Positions 25,450 through 33,284 of a stretch of DNA of 64,000 bases are shown here, piece by piece. Made by a program: the position numbers and the translations under genes. Within the stretch, counting starts at the first letter, position 1. Each line of letters begins with the position of its first letter. The notes under the pieces were generated by a model. That model saw only the letters and a program-made list of their open reading frames with translations, ran no database searches and was not told the DNA's origin. Source of the stretch: Oscillospiraceae bacterium (lineage in GTDB: Bacteria > Bacillota > Clostridia > Oscillospirales > Oscillospiraceae); contig CADBKO010000009.1 of assembly GCA_902795345.1 (NCBI GenBank), forward strand, positions 57,951-121,950. Reading direction: 5' to 3'.

Positions 25450-25528
25450 AAGGTACTTGACAATAAGGTACTTGAATGAAGCTAATTATACGCCGCCCCG
25501 TCCGGAATGTCAATATGTTCAAGTACCT
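25450..25528 (-). promoter_or_regulatory. Perfect-consensus marR promoter with three operator-like repeats
   Basis: On the minus strand TTGACA (25508-25513) and TATAAT (25485-25490) are separated by 17 bases. AAGGTACTTGA occurs at 25450-25460 and 25465-25475, downstream of the -10, and inverted at 25518-25528, just upstream of the -35. Confidence 0.82.
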
Positions 25529-25715
25529 GTTTTTCAGAAAATTTGTTGTATCCGAAGAGGAAGGTTTGGAGAAAATGACGGAAAATCGACGTCCTGAGAT
25601 CGAAAACCGGGTAGTTACTTGCGGTTTGTTAGTATTTGCTGTATTCTTTAGCGGTATAAATGGCAGATAACAGGATCTGCGTGAGGTCTTCTCGCGGCAG
25701 AGTGAGGGAAGGAAA

Positions 25716-26483
25716 ATGAGGCTCGGCGCATATCAGTTTCCCGTGTCCGGAGATATCGTGAAAAACATGGAAAAGATCAAGGCGGCGGCAGCCTGGGCAG
25801 CCTCGGAAGGAGTGCGGCTGCTGGCGTTTCCGGAGTGCGCCGTGACCGGTTATCCTCCCCGGGACATCCCATCCTCAGCAGGGGTCGATTTTGTGCGGCT
25901 GGAAGATGCCCATGAGGAATTGCAGAGCCTTGTCAACAATCTAGGCATCTGCCTGATCGTCGGCACCATGACCCGTGCAGCCGGAGGGGTGCGCAACACG
26001 GCTTTGATCCTCCGACCCGGCCTGCCGCCGCTGGCGTATCACAAACGCGCCTTGTGGGGTTGGGATCGGGATAATTTCGTGCCCGGAGACGAAACGGGCG
26101 TCGTGGAGATCGACGGGGTGCGTATCGGCATCCGCGTATGCTTTGAAGTACGCTTCCCGGAGTATTTCCGGGAGCTGTATCGGCAGCATACCGACCTGAA
26201 CGTGATCCTGTTTTATGACGTGACCGATGGGGACAGCGCCGGCCGTTACGACCTCCTTCGCGGCCACATCCGTACCCGCGCCGTGGAAAACGTGTGCTAT
26301 ACGCTATCGGTGAATACTGCCTGTCCCGGTCAGTCCGCCCCCACTATGCTGATCGACCGGTCAGGCGGGGCGCTGGCGGAAGCGGAGCGGGAACGTGAAG
26401 CGCTGCTGACCTTGGATTTCGAACCGGGGCCGCTGGATTTCGGGGAACTGGGCAGAAAGGAATATTCAGACGAACTGTGCTGA
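25716..26483 (+). CDS. Nitrilase-superfamily carbon-nitrogen hydrolase
   Basis: 255 residues with the full catalytic triad: Glu in FPECAVTGYP, Lys in YHKRALWGWDRD, Cys in GIRVCFEVRFPEYFRE. The length fits a single-domain amidase such as omega-amidase or N-carbamoyl hydrolase types; the substrate is unknown. Ribosome binding site GGGAAGGAAA. A weak promoter (TTGCGG, 17 bases, TATTCT at 25619-25647) may drive it. Codon choice looks less GC-rich than neighbouring genes, and it stands alone on this strand. Confidence 0.85.
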   Translation: MRLGAYQFPVSGDIVKNMEKIKAAAAWAASEGVRLLAFPECAVTGYPPRDIPSSAGVDFVRLEDAHEELQSLVNNLGICLIVGTMTRAAGGVRNTALILRPGLPPLAYHKRALWGWDRDNFVPGDETGVVEIDGVRIGIRVCFEVRFPEYFRELYRQHTDLNVILFYDVTDGDSAGRYDLLRGHIRTRAVENVCYTLSVNTACPGQSAPTMLIDRSGGALAEAEREREALLTLDFEPGPLDFGELGRKEYSDELC

Positions 26484-26490
26484 TTAGACG

Positions 26491-26530
26491 CTGCGGGCGG
26501 GGGTCCGATGGACCTCCGCCCGCAGTTTAC
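26491..26530. terminator. Bidirectional terminator
   Basis: CTGCGGGCGG and CCGCCCGCAG pair around 15 bases, followed by TTTACATTT, between the nitrilase gene and convergent oadB. Confidence 0.75.
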
Positions 26531-26548
26531 ATTTATCAAATCTCAAAC

Positions 26549-27688
26549 TTAATGATTGAACAGGCTCAGGAGGATGCCCGCCGCCACGGCGGAGCCGATG
26601 ACGCCGGCCACGTTGGGACCCATGGCATGCATCAGCAGGAAGTTCTTCGGGTTCTCCTTCTGGCCCACCATCTGGCTCACCCGGGCCGCCATAGGCACGG
26701 CGGATACGCCTGCGGAGCCGATGAGGGGATTGATGCGGTTTTCCTTCTTCAGGAAGAGGTTCATGAACTTGGCCAGCAGCACGCCGCCGGCGGAGCCCAC
26801 GGCAAAGGCGATGACGCCCAGGACGATGATCTCGATGGTCTGGAGGGTGAGGAAGGTCTCCGCCTTGGCGCTGGCGCCCACCGCCAGGCCCAGCATGATG
26901 GTGACGATGTTGCACAGGGCGTTGGAGGCGGTGTCGCTGAGGCGGTTGGTGAGGCCGCTTTCCTTGAAGAGGTTGCCCAGCATCAGCATGCCCACCAGGG
27001 GGATGGCGTCGGGCACCATGAGGGCCACCACGATGGTGACCACGATGGGGAAGAGGACCTTTTCCTTCTTGCTCACCGGGCGGAGCTGGGACATGGAGAT
27101 CATCCGCTCCTCCTTGGTGGTGAGGGCCTTCATCACGGGGGGCTGGATCACGGGCACCAGGGCCATGTAGGAATAGGCGGCGATGGCCACGGCGGGCAGG
27201 ATCTGCTTGGCCATGCGGGTGCAGGTGAGGATGGCGGTGGGGCCGTCGGCGCCGCCGATGATGGCGATGGACCCCGCCTCCTGGGCGTTGAAGCCCAGCA
27301 GGATGGCGCCGATGAAGGTGATGAAGATGCCCAGCTGCGCGCCGGCGCCCAGCAGCAGGGACTTGGGGTTGGCGATCAGGGGCCCGAAGTCGGTCATGGC
27401 GCCTACGCCCAGGAAGATCAGGGGCGGGAGGATGCCGATCTCATCCAGCAGGAAGAAATAGCGGAACAGGCCTGCCGCTTCCGTGCCGTGGGCTTCGCTG
27501 AAGATGGTGCTGCCGAAAAGGTTCGACAGCAGCATGCCGAAGGCGATGGGCACCAGCAGCAGGGGCTCGAATTCCTTTACCAGGGCCAGGTACAGCAGCA
27601 CGCAGGCGATGACGATCATAATGAGCTGCCGCCAGTCGAACAGGGCAACGCCCGTATTGCCCAGGAAGCTAACCAGTCCGTCAAGCAT
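26549..27688 (-). CDS. oadB: Sodium ion-translocating decarboxylase beta subunit
   Basis: 379-residue membrane protein of the OadB/GcdB/MmdB family, which couples decarboxylation of a carboxybiotin to Na+ export. Family blocks are IGILPPLIFLGVGAMTDFGP, the sodium-site IIGGADGPTAI and LLMHAMGPNVAGVIGSAVAAG. The start overlaps the end of the gamma/biotinyl-like gene by 8 bases. No carboxyltransferase alpha subunit is within this window, so the substrate (oxaloacetate, methylmalonyl-CoA or glutaconyl-CoA) is undetermined. Confidence 0.93.
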   Translation of the reverse strand: MLDGLVSFLGNTGVALFDWRQLIMIVIACVLLYLALVKEFEPLLLVPIAFGMLLSNLFGSTIFSEAHGTEAAGLFRYFFLLDEIGILPPLIFLGVGAMTDFGPLIANPKSLLLGAGAQLGIFITFIGAILLGFNAQEAGSIAIIGGADGPTAILTCTRMAKQILPAVAIAAYSYMALVPVIQPPVMKALTTKEERMISMSQLRPVSKKEKVLFPIVVTIVVALMVPDAIPLVGMLMLGNLFKESGLTNRLSDTASNALCNIVTIMLGLAVGASAKAETFLTLQTIEIIVLGVIAFAVGSAGGVLLAKFMNLFLKKENRINPLIGSAGVSAVPMAARVSQMVGQKENPKNFLLMHAMGPNVAGVIGSAVAAGILLSLFNH

Positions 27689-28193
27689 GGGCTTCGCCCT
27701 CCTTTTCCTTCAGGATGACCAGGACCTGCCCGGCCTCCACGCTCTCTCCCTCGGCGGCGCAGAGCTTCATCACGGTGCCCTCCGCGGGAGCGGGGAACTG
27801 GAAGAGGCTTCCGCCCGCTTCCATCAGCAGCAGCACGTCGCCCACCCGGACAGCGGCGCCTTCGCTGGCGTTGAGGGTCTGCACCTTCCCGGCGCAGGGG
27901 CTGGCGACGCCGCACTGCCCGTCGGGCAGCTGGGGCTGCGCTTTGGCAGGCGCGGCGGCTTCCGCCGCGGGGGCTTCCGCCGCGGGGGCTTCCGCCGCGG
28001 GGGCTTCCGCCGCGGGGGCGTCCTTGCGGCTCATGAGGGCATGCATGATGCGGATGGCCAGCATGATGATGGCCAGGACCACCATACAGACCAGCATGCC
28101 GATGACGGCGGTAACGAGGGCCCCGACGACCTTCTGGCCCACGCTCATCTGGCCCAGCAGTTCGGGGTCGCTCAGGCGTTCAAGAATGCTCAA
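27681..28193 (-). CDS. OadG-like membrane anchor fused to a biotinyl-like domain lacking the biotin lysine
   Basis: 170 residues: one membrane segment (about 22-49) of OadG type, an Ala/Pro linker with four APAAE repeats (59-78), then a biotinyl/lipoyl-type domain (about 94-165). Both half-motifs of the domain are clear (VRVGDVLLLMEA and FPAPAEGTVMKLCAAEGE), but the E-A-M-K-M turn reads E125-A-G-G-S129. Gly128 occupies the biotinylated lysine position. Start is TTG with GGGAGG 8 bases upstream. It is cotranscribed with oadB, whose mechanism normally requires carboxybiotin. Confidence 0.85.
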   Translation of the reverse strand: MSILERLSDPELLGQMSVGQKVVGALVTAVIGMLVCMVVLAIIMLAIRIMHALMSRKDAPAAEAPAAEAPAAEAPAAEAAAPAKAQPQLPDGQCGVASPCAGKVQTLNASEGAAVRVGDVLLLMEAGGSLFQFPAPAEGTVMKLCAAEGESVEAGQVLVILKEKEGEAHA

Positions 28194-28244
28194 GCTAGTT
28201 TCCTCCCCGGCGGCCGGAAGGGGCCGCCTTTAATCATGACGCCT

Positions 28245-28273
28245 AGTATACCCCATCCTATCTGCCAAGTAAA
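28245..28273 (-). promoter_or_regulatory. Probable promoter of the gamma-like/oadB operon
   Basis: TTTACT and TATACT on the minus strand with a 17-base spacer. The -35 overlaps the 3' end of the upstream DUF6514 gene. Confidence 0.55.
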
Positions 28274-28506
28274 GACCTTTTCAGCTCCGGATCGGCCAAA
28301 AAATCGGAAATGATGTCGAAAACGTGGACCGGCTCCGCCTGTTCCCGGTTCAGAGCGGCGGCCAGCAGCAGGGCAAACTGCTTATCTTCGGTCACATCCT
28401 CCAGGCGCAGGGGCGCTTCCCCCTCTCCGCTGCCCTCGATGCCCCAGCCGGTATAGCGGATCCCGTCAGAAGTGCGGCAGCGTTGGGAAAAAACGCGGTA
28501 GGTCAT
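28258..28506 (-). CDS. Small protein, probable DUF6514 family
   Basis: 82 residues from an ATG preceded by AGGAGG. The pattern IRYTGWGIEG ... DVTEDKQFALLLAAALNREQ ... HVFDIISDFLADPEL fits the small Clostridia DUF6514 family from memory: a strand-rich half followed by two helices. Function is unknown. Longer upstream reading lies in a non-conserved, Arg-rich stretch and was rejected. Confidence 0.65.
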   Translation of the reverse strand: MTYRVFSQRCRTSDGIRYTGWGIEGSGEGEAPLRLEDVTEDKQFALLLAAALNREQAEPVHVFDIISDFLADPELKRSLLGR

Positions 28507-28605
28507 GGCTTCTTCCTCCTTGCAGGCACGGCTAATCCGTCGCCGATGAGGGCACTGTACCACCTCGCGGAAGAAAACCGCAAGCCAAAGCGTTCGACGC
28601 CATTC

Positions 28606-28648
28606 GACAAAAAACGGGAGCGCCGCAGGATACAGCGGCGCTCCCGGA
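28606..28648 (-). terminator. Rho-independent terminator
   Basis: CGGGAGCGCCGC and GCGGCGCTCCCG pair around 8 bases; the minus strand then runs into six T residues. It ends the P-loop gene. Confidence 0.88.
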
Positions 28649-28684
28649 AAATGCGACAAAATGTGGCGGTTTTTCCGCGGGGGT

Positions 28685-29095
28685 TCAGAAATATTTTTTG
28701 ATGCGCTCGGTGGCCGTTTCGATGGGGGCGGACAGGGTCAGAGTGAACTGGATGCCCTCTTTCTCGCTGAATGTGTCCAGCCACTCCAGGAATTCCTCGG
28801 CCCCGGCCACGGATTTGTCCTCGAACATCTTGTAGAGGTTATCGATGAATACATGGGTGATGTCATAATTGCTGGCATGCATGGCGCTGATAAAGCCCTT
28901 CATGAATTCGGTGGAGCCGAAGTCATAGTTGGATGCTACGATCAGCCTGGCCTGATGGGGGATGTCGTAGGTGAGACTGCGTTCCTTTTCGATGACCACC
29001 ACGTCGCCCTGGGATTCTTCCAGCGCTTTTTCCACCAGCTCGATGAGCAGCTTGGTCTTGCCCGAGCCCTTCACGCCCATGATTACTTTGACCAT
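28685..29095 (-). CDS. Small P-loop NTPase
   Basis: 136 residues with Walker A GVKGSGKT at the N-terminus and a hydrophobic strand ending in Asp (THVFIDNLYKM) that may be Walker B. Members of this Clostridia family are often labelled ATP-binding or PilT-like proteins, but they lack PilT domains. Function is unknown. It is monocistronic with its own promoter and terminator. Confidence 0.8.
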   Translation of the reverse strand: MVKVIMGVKGSGKTKLLIELVEKALEESQGDVVVIEKERSLTYDIPHQARLIVASNYDFGSTEFMKGFISAMHASNYDITHVFIDNLYKMFEDKSVAGAEEFLEWLDTFSEKEGIQFTLTLSAPIETATERIKKYF

Positions 29096-29152
29096 GTCAC
29101 GTCTCCTTTGTCCATATGTCGTCGTCGGCAGAGCCGATCTTTTCTTGGTAAC

Positions 29153-29181
29153 AGTATACCATCATTCTGTGGCCACTTCAA
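29153..29181 (-). promoter_or_regulatory. Sigma-A promoter of the P-loop gene
   Basis: TTGAAG and TATACT on the minus strand with a 17-base spacer. Confidence 0.7.
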
Positions 29182-29214
29182 CAGCCTAGCTGTTTCTTTT
29201 TTGTGAATCTCGCG

Positions 29215-30420
29215 TCAGGCGCGCCCCGTCATAAGGGCCCGGAGGCAGAGGAGGAAAATCCTTCCCCAGCCCAGGCGCTCCACCCCCTCCGGGGCGACCA
29301 CGCTCAGGCGCGCCAGCTCCCGGCCTTCCCCGTCCAGCAGGCGCAGCCTTCCCAGCTCCTGCCCCGCCGCTACGGGGGCAGCGATCCTTTCCGGCAGCTC
29401 CAGTTCCTTCCGCAGGGCGGCGGCTTCCGTCTTTTTCAGCAGCAGCTTCGTTCCCGCGCCAAGGACCGGCTGGATGTATTTCTCCTTCCCCAGCTCCACG
29501 GCCACCGGGGGGAGGGCCCCGTCGGGCAGGACGTCCACCAGCTGCCAGAGGGCAAAGGCGTGGTCCAGCAGCAGCCTGGCCGCCTCGAAGCGCTCGGCGC
29601 TGGTTTCCGCATGGAGGACGACGGCGATGTATTCCGTCCCGTTCCGCATGGCGGAGGCGGACAGGCAGTACATGGCTTCCTGGGTGAAGCCGGTCTTGAG
29701 GCCGGTGCAGCCCTCGTAGAAGCGCACCAGCTTGTTGGTGTTACTGAGGCCGAAAGCCCCGTCCCGGATGCTGTCCGTCCAGATGGAGGTATAGGCCCGG
29801 ATGCGTTCGTGCCCCAGCAGCTCCCGGCTCATGAGGGCGATGTCCCAGGCGGAGGTCAGGTGTTCCTCCTCCGCGGGCAGGCCCGTGCAGTTGGCGAAGC
29901 GGGTGTCCGCCATGCCCAGCTCCCCGGCCCGCTCGTTCATCCTGGCGACGAATTCCCCCTCGCTGCCGGCCACGGCCTCCGCCAGGGCCACGGCGGCGTC
30001 GTTGGCGGAGGCCACAGCCACGCTTTTCAGCAGGTCCCCCGCGCACATGACCTCCCCCTCCTTGAGGAAGATCTGGCTGCCGCCCATCCCCGCGGCGTGG
30101 GCGGAGCAGCGCACCTCCGTCTCCTCCGTGAGACTGCCGCCGTCCAGGGCCTCGCACACCAGCAGCATGGTCATGATCTTGGTGACGCTGGCGGGCTCCA
30201 GCCGCTCGTGGGCATTGTGCTCGTAGAGGCAGGCGCCCGTCTCCCGCTCCAGGAGAACCGCGGCCCCCACACGCTCCGCCACGTCCTCCACGGAGGACAG
30301 AGCCTCCACGCTCTCCCAGGGCTCCGGGTCGAAGACCTCTTCCTCCTCCGCGGCCAGGGCGGGGCGGAGCAGCAGCGAGAGCGTCAGCATAAAACAGAAG
30401 CAGAGCTTCCGGACGTCCAT
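29215..30420 (-). CDS. D-alanyl-D-alanine carboxypeptidase (DacF/PBP5 class)
   Basis: 401 residues with a Sec signal peptide ending in RPALA. The penicillin-binding motifs are S-x-x-K (ASVTKIM), S-x-N (ASANDAA) and K-T-G (GLKTGFT). A C-terminal beta domain and a short hydrophobic segment near the end (WGRIFLLCLRALM) anchor it to the membrane. It trims D-Ala from stem peptides outside the cell. The start follows GGGGAG. DacF-type enzymes act in spore cortex, but DacA-like function cannot be excluded. Confidence 0.9.
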   Translation of the reverse strand: MDVRKLCFCFMLTLSLLLRPALAAEEEEVFDPEPWESVEALSSVEDVAERVGAAVLLERETGACLYEHNAHERLEPASVTKIMTMLLVCEALDGGSLTEETEVRCSAHAAGMGGSQIFLKEGEVMCAGDLLKSVAVASANDAAVALAEAVAGSEGEFVARMNERAGELGMADTRFANCTGLPAEEEHLTSAWDIALMSRELLGHERIRAYTSIWTDSIRDGAFGLSNTNKLVRFYEGCTGLKTGFTQEAMYCLSASAMRNGTEYIAVVLHAETSAERFEAARLLLDHAFALWQLVDVLPDGALPPVAVELGKEKYIQPVLGAGTKLLLKKTEAAALRKELELPERIAAPVAAGQELGRLRLLDGEGRELARLSVVAPEGVERLGWGRIFLLCLRALMTGRA

Positions 30421-30490
30421 AAGAATCTCCCCTTTCCACAATCACCGCACACGCCGATTGAATCATCGGCTACTACACCCTATGCCTCGG

Positions 30491-30519
30491 TTGACAGGAA
30501 CATGCCGGGGGACTAAAAT
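30491..30519 (+). promoter_or_regulatory. Sigma-A promoter of thiI-cinA
   Basis: TTGACA and TAAAAT with a 17-base spacer, 40 bases before thiI. Confidence 0.78.
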
Positions 30520-30558
30520 AATGCCGATACTGATTATTGGGAAAACGGAGCGCATTTC

Positions 30559-31737
30559 ATGAACGATATGATCCTGCTGAAGCCCGGCGAGCTTGTGCTC
30601 AAGGGCCTGAACCGCCATTTCTTCGAGGACCGGCTGCGGGCCAATGTGGCCCGGCGCCTGCGGAGCCTGGGGGATTTCCGCATTACCTCCGTCCAGTCCA
30701 CCATCTATGTGGAGCCTTTGTCGGAGGACATCGACATGGAGGAAGCCTTCCGCCGCTGTCACCAGATCTTCGGCATCATCGCCGTCTGCCGGGCCGCCGC
30801 CTGCCCCAAGGAGAAGGAGGCCATCGCCCGGACGGCGGTGGAATACCTGGGGGAGCAGCTGTCCCGGGCAAAGAGCTTCAAGGTGGAGTCCAAGCGCAGC
30901 GACAAGACCTTCCCCATGACCTCCATCCAGCTGAGCCAGTATGTGGGGGGCGTCATCGGGGATGCCTTCCCCGACCTTCCCGCGGACATGCATGACCCCG
31001 ACCTGGAGGTGAACGTGGAGATCCGGGAACAGGCGGCCTATGTCCACGCCGGGGGAGAACCGGCGGCGGGCGGCCTGCCCGTGGGCACCTGCGGGCGGGC
31101 GGTGAGCCTCCTTTCCGGCGGCATCGACAGCCCCGTGGCCACCTGGATGATCGCCCGCCGGGGCGTGCAGATCATCCCCGTCCACTTCTTCTCCTTCCCC
31201 TATACCAGCGAGCTTGCCAAGCAGAAGGTACTGGACCTGGCCAAGCTGCTGCTGCCCTGGTGCGGGCGGCTGACGGTGGAAATCATCCCCTTCACCCACA
31301 TCCAGGAGGAGATCCGGGACAAGTGCCCGGAGCCCTATTTCACCCTCATCATGCGCCGCTTCATGATGCGCCTCAGCCAGGAGGTGGCTCTGGCCAACGG
31401 CTGCGGCGCCCTGGTCACCGGGGAGAATCTGGGCCAGGTGGCCAGCCAGACCATGGAGGCCCTCCGGTGCACGGAAGCGCCCCTGACGCTGCCGGTGCTG
31501 CGGCCCCTCATCGGCATGGACAAGGAAGAGATCATTCGGAGGGCCCGGGAGCTGGGCACCTTCGAGACCAGCATCCTCCCCTATGAGGATTGCTGCACCG
31601 TCTTCACCCCCAAGCACCCCCGCACCCGCCCCACCCCGGAGGAGGTGGCGGAGGCGGAGAGCGTCCTGGATGTGGAGGCGCTCATCAAAGAGGCCCTTGC
31701 GGGCACGGAAAGGGTGCAGATCAAGCATGAAAGCTGA
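30559..31737 (+). CDS. thiI: tRNA 4-thiouridine synthetase ThiI
   Basis: 392 residues: NFLD and THUMP RNA-binding domains (1 to about 165), then a PP-loop ATPase with SLLSGGIDSPVATW. It adenylates U8 of tRNA for sulfur transfer and can supply thiamine thiazole sulfur. The rhodanese domain of the E. coli protein is absent, as usual in Firmicutes, and no cysteine desulfurase gene is adjacent. It overlaps cinA by 11 bases. Confidence 0.94.
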   Translation: MNDMILLKPGELVLKGLNRHFFEDRLRANVARRLRSLGDFRITSVQSTIYVEPLSEDIDMEEAFRRCHQIFGIIAVCRAAACPKEKEAIARTAVEYLGEQLSRAKSFKVESKRSDKTFPMTSIQLSQYVGGVIGDAFPDLPADMHDPDLEVNVEIREQAAYVHAGGEPAAGGLPVGTCGRAVSLLSGGIDSPVATWMIARRGVQIIPVHFFSFPYTSELAKQKVLDLAKLLLPWCGRLTVEIIPFTHIQEEIRDKCPEPYFTLIMRRFMMRLSQEVALANGCGALVTGENLGQVASQTMEALRCTEAPLTLPVLRPLIGMDKEEIIRRARELGTFETSILPYEDCCTVFTPKHPRTRPTPEEVAEAESVLDVEALIKEALAGTERVQIKHES

Positions 31738-32983
31738 AAACTGGAAAGCGGAAATACTCTGCGTGGGCACGGAGCTCCTTCTGGGGGACATCGTGAACAC
31801 CAACGCCAGGGAGCTGAGCGCCGCCCTGCGGGGCCTGGGCATCGGCGTCTATTGGCAGAGCGTGGTGGGGGACAATCCCGACCGGCTGCGCCGGGCGGTG
31901 AAGGTCGCCCGGGACCGGGCCAACCTCATCATCACCACCGGGGGCCTTGGCCCCACCTACGACGACCTGACCAAGGACGTGGTCTGCGAAGTTTTCGGCG
32001 TGCCTCTGGTCATGCATGAGGAGGAGGCGGAGAAGATCCGGGCCTTCTTCGCCCAGAAGGACCGGGAGATGCCGGAGAACAACCTGCGCCAGGCCATGCT
32101 GCCGGAGGGCTGCACCGTCTTTTCCAACTTTAACGGCACCGCCCCCGGCTTTGCCTTCGTCGCGGACGGCGCCACGGTGATCCAGCTGCCCGGCCCGCCC
32201 CGGGAGATGCGCCTCATGCTGGAGACCGGGATGATCCCCTATCTCCGGGGAAGCACGGACGAGATACTCGTCAGTAAGGACATCCGCATTTTCGGCCTGG
32301 GGGAGAGCAGCGTGGAAGCCAGGCTCCACGACTACATGGAAAGCCTTGTGAATCCCACCCTGGCCCCCTACGCAGGTACCGCGGAGGTGCGCCTGCGGGC
32401 CACCGCCATGGCCCCGGACGAGGCTGCGGCGGAAGCCATGCTGGAGCCGGTGATCGCCAGGGTCCGCGCCGAGCTGGGGGACCTCGTCTACGCCGTGGAC
32501 GAACCCAAGTTGGAATCCGTTTGCCTCCGCCTGCTGAAGGAGAAGGGCCTCACCTTCGCCGCCGCGGAGAGCTGCACCGGCGGCCTTATCGCCAAGCGTT
32601 TCACCGACCAGTCCGGTGCCAGCAGCGCCTTCATGGGGGGCGTGGTGTGCTATACCAACTTTGTGAAGCACCATGTACTGGGCGTGCCCCAGGAGACCTT
32701 GGATGAATTCGGGGCCGTCAGCGCCCAGACTGCCGCGGCCATGGCGGAGGGAGCCAGGCGGGTCTGCGGCAGCGACATCGCCGTATCCGTCACCGGCTGC
32801 GCCGGGCCTAACAGCGACGAGCGGGGCACCCCCGTGGGCACCGGCTTCGTGGGCTTTGCCTCTCCGGAGGGCACCATCGTAAAGCCCATCCAGATGGGGA
32901 AGGACCGGGAATGGGCCCGGGTCTACGCCGCCTCCTTCGCCTTCGACCTGATCCGCCGTTATTTGACGGACTGCCTGAATTAA
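31727..32983 (+). CDS. cinA: CinA family protein (competence/damage-inducible; NMN deamidase domain)
   Basis: 418 residues. The N-terminal MoCF-like domain has CVGTELLLGDIVNTNA and TTGGLGPTYDDLTKD; the C-terminal domain has AAESCTGGLIAKRFT and VTGCAGPNSD, typical of the NMN deamidase part. Start ATG lies inside the end of thiI. Its stop codon TAA is formed by the TTAA end of the palindromic repeat that follows immediately. Confidence 0.93.
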   Translation: MKAENWKAEILCVGTELLLGDIVNTNARELSAALRGLGIGVYWQSVVGDNPDRLRRAVKVARDRANLIITTGGLGPTYDDLTKDVVCEVFGVPLVMHEEEAEKIRAFFAQKDREMPENNLRQAMLPEGCTVFSNFNGTAPGFAFVADGATVIQLPGPPREMRLMLETGMIPYLRGSTDEILVSKDIRIFGLGESSVEARLHDYMESLVNPTLAPYAGTAEVRLRATAMAPDEAAAEAMLEPVIARVRAELGDLVYAVDEPKLESVCLRLLKEKGLTFAAAESCTGGLIAKRFTDQSGASSAFMGGVVCYTNFVKHHVLGVPQETLDEFGAVSAQTAAAMAEGARRVCGSDIAVSVTGCAGPNSDERGTPVGTGFVGFASPEGTIVKPIQMGKDREWARVYAASFAFDLIRRYLTDCLN

Positions 32984-33148
32984 GGCAATACCGCATAATT
33001 CGTGGCACGCATCTTGCTTGCATAATGTTCCGTCATATTGCCCGAAAATCTTGGCCAATACAGAAAGTATTCCCCGCGATTTTCAGACAATCTGACGTAA
33101 ATTCTGACTGCGCAATCTGCGCACCAGGACTATGCGGTGTTGCCTTAA
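32980..33148. repeat. ~169-bp imperfect palindromic repeat, copy 2
   Basis: Begins TTAAGGCAATACCGC and ends GCGGTGTTGCCTTAA. Read in reverse complement, copy 1 aligns along the whole length (shared blocks include CACGCATCTTGCTTGCATAA and TCTGACTGCGCAATCTGCGC). The apex is CCAATAC AGAAA GTATTCC. Its first bases supply the cinA stop codon. Confidence 0.85.
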
Positions 33149-33160
33149 GCCATTTTCCAT

Positions 33161-33232
33161 GGTATCCGGTGCACAGGCCGCCGGATACCGATGAAAAGTT
33201 CCCCATTCCGCAAGGAAGATGGGGAACTTTTT
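33161..33232 (+). terminator. Two consecutive hairpins, the second a rho-independent terminator
   Basis: GGTATCCGG/CCGGATACC (33161-33189) is followed by GTTCCCCAT/ATGGGGAAC (33198-33227) with a run of five T. They end thiI-cinA transcription or lie in the leader of the next gene. No clear promoter is visible between them and that gene. Confidence 0.7.
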
Positions 33233-33284
33233 CCAAATACTCTGCGTCCAACGGAGAAAGAAGCAAGGAAAGGAGCCCTGCAAA

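Noticed and set aside
25476..25670. 64-codon open frame upstream of the nitrilase gene
   Set aside because: It starts inside the marR promoter, has no ribosome binding site and resembles no protein.
27960..28019. Tandem 15-base repeats that could suggest a CRISPR or satellite
   Set aside because: They are in-frame codons for the APAAE linker of the gamma/biotinyl-like protein; there are no spacers.
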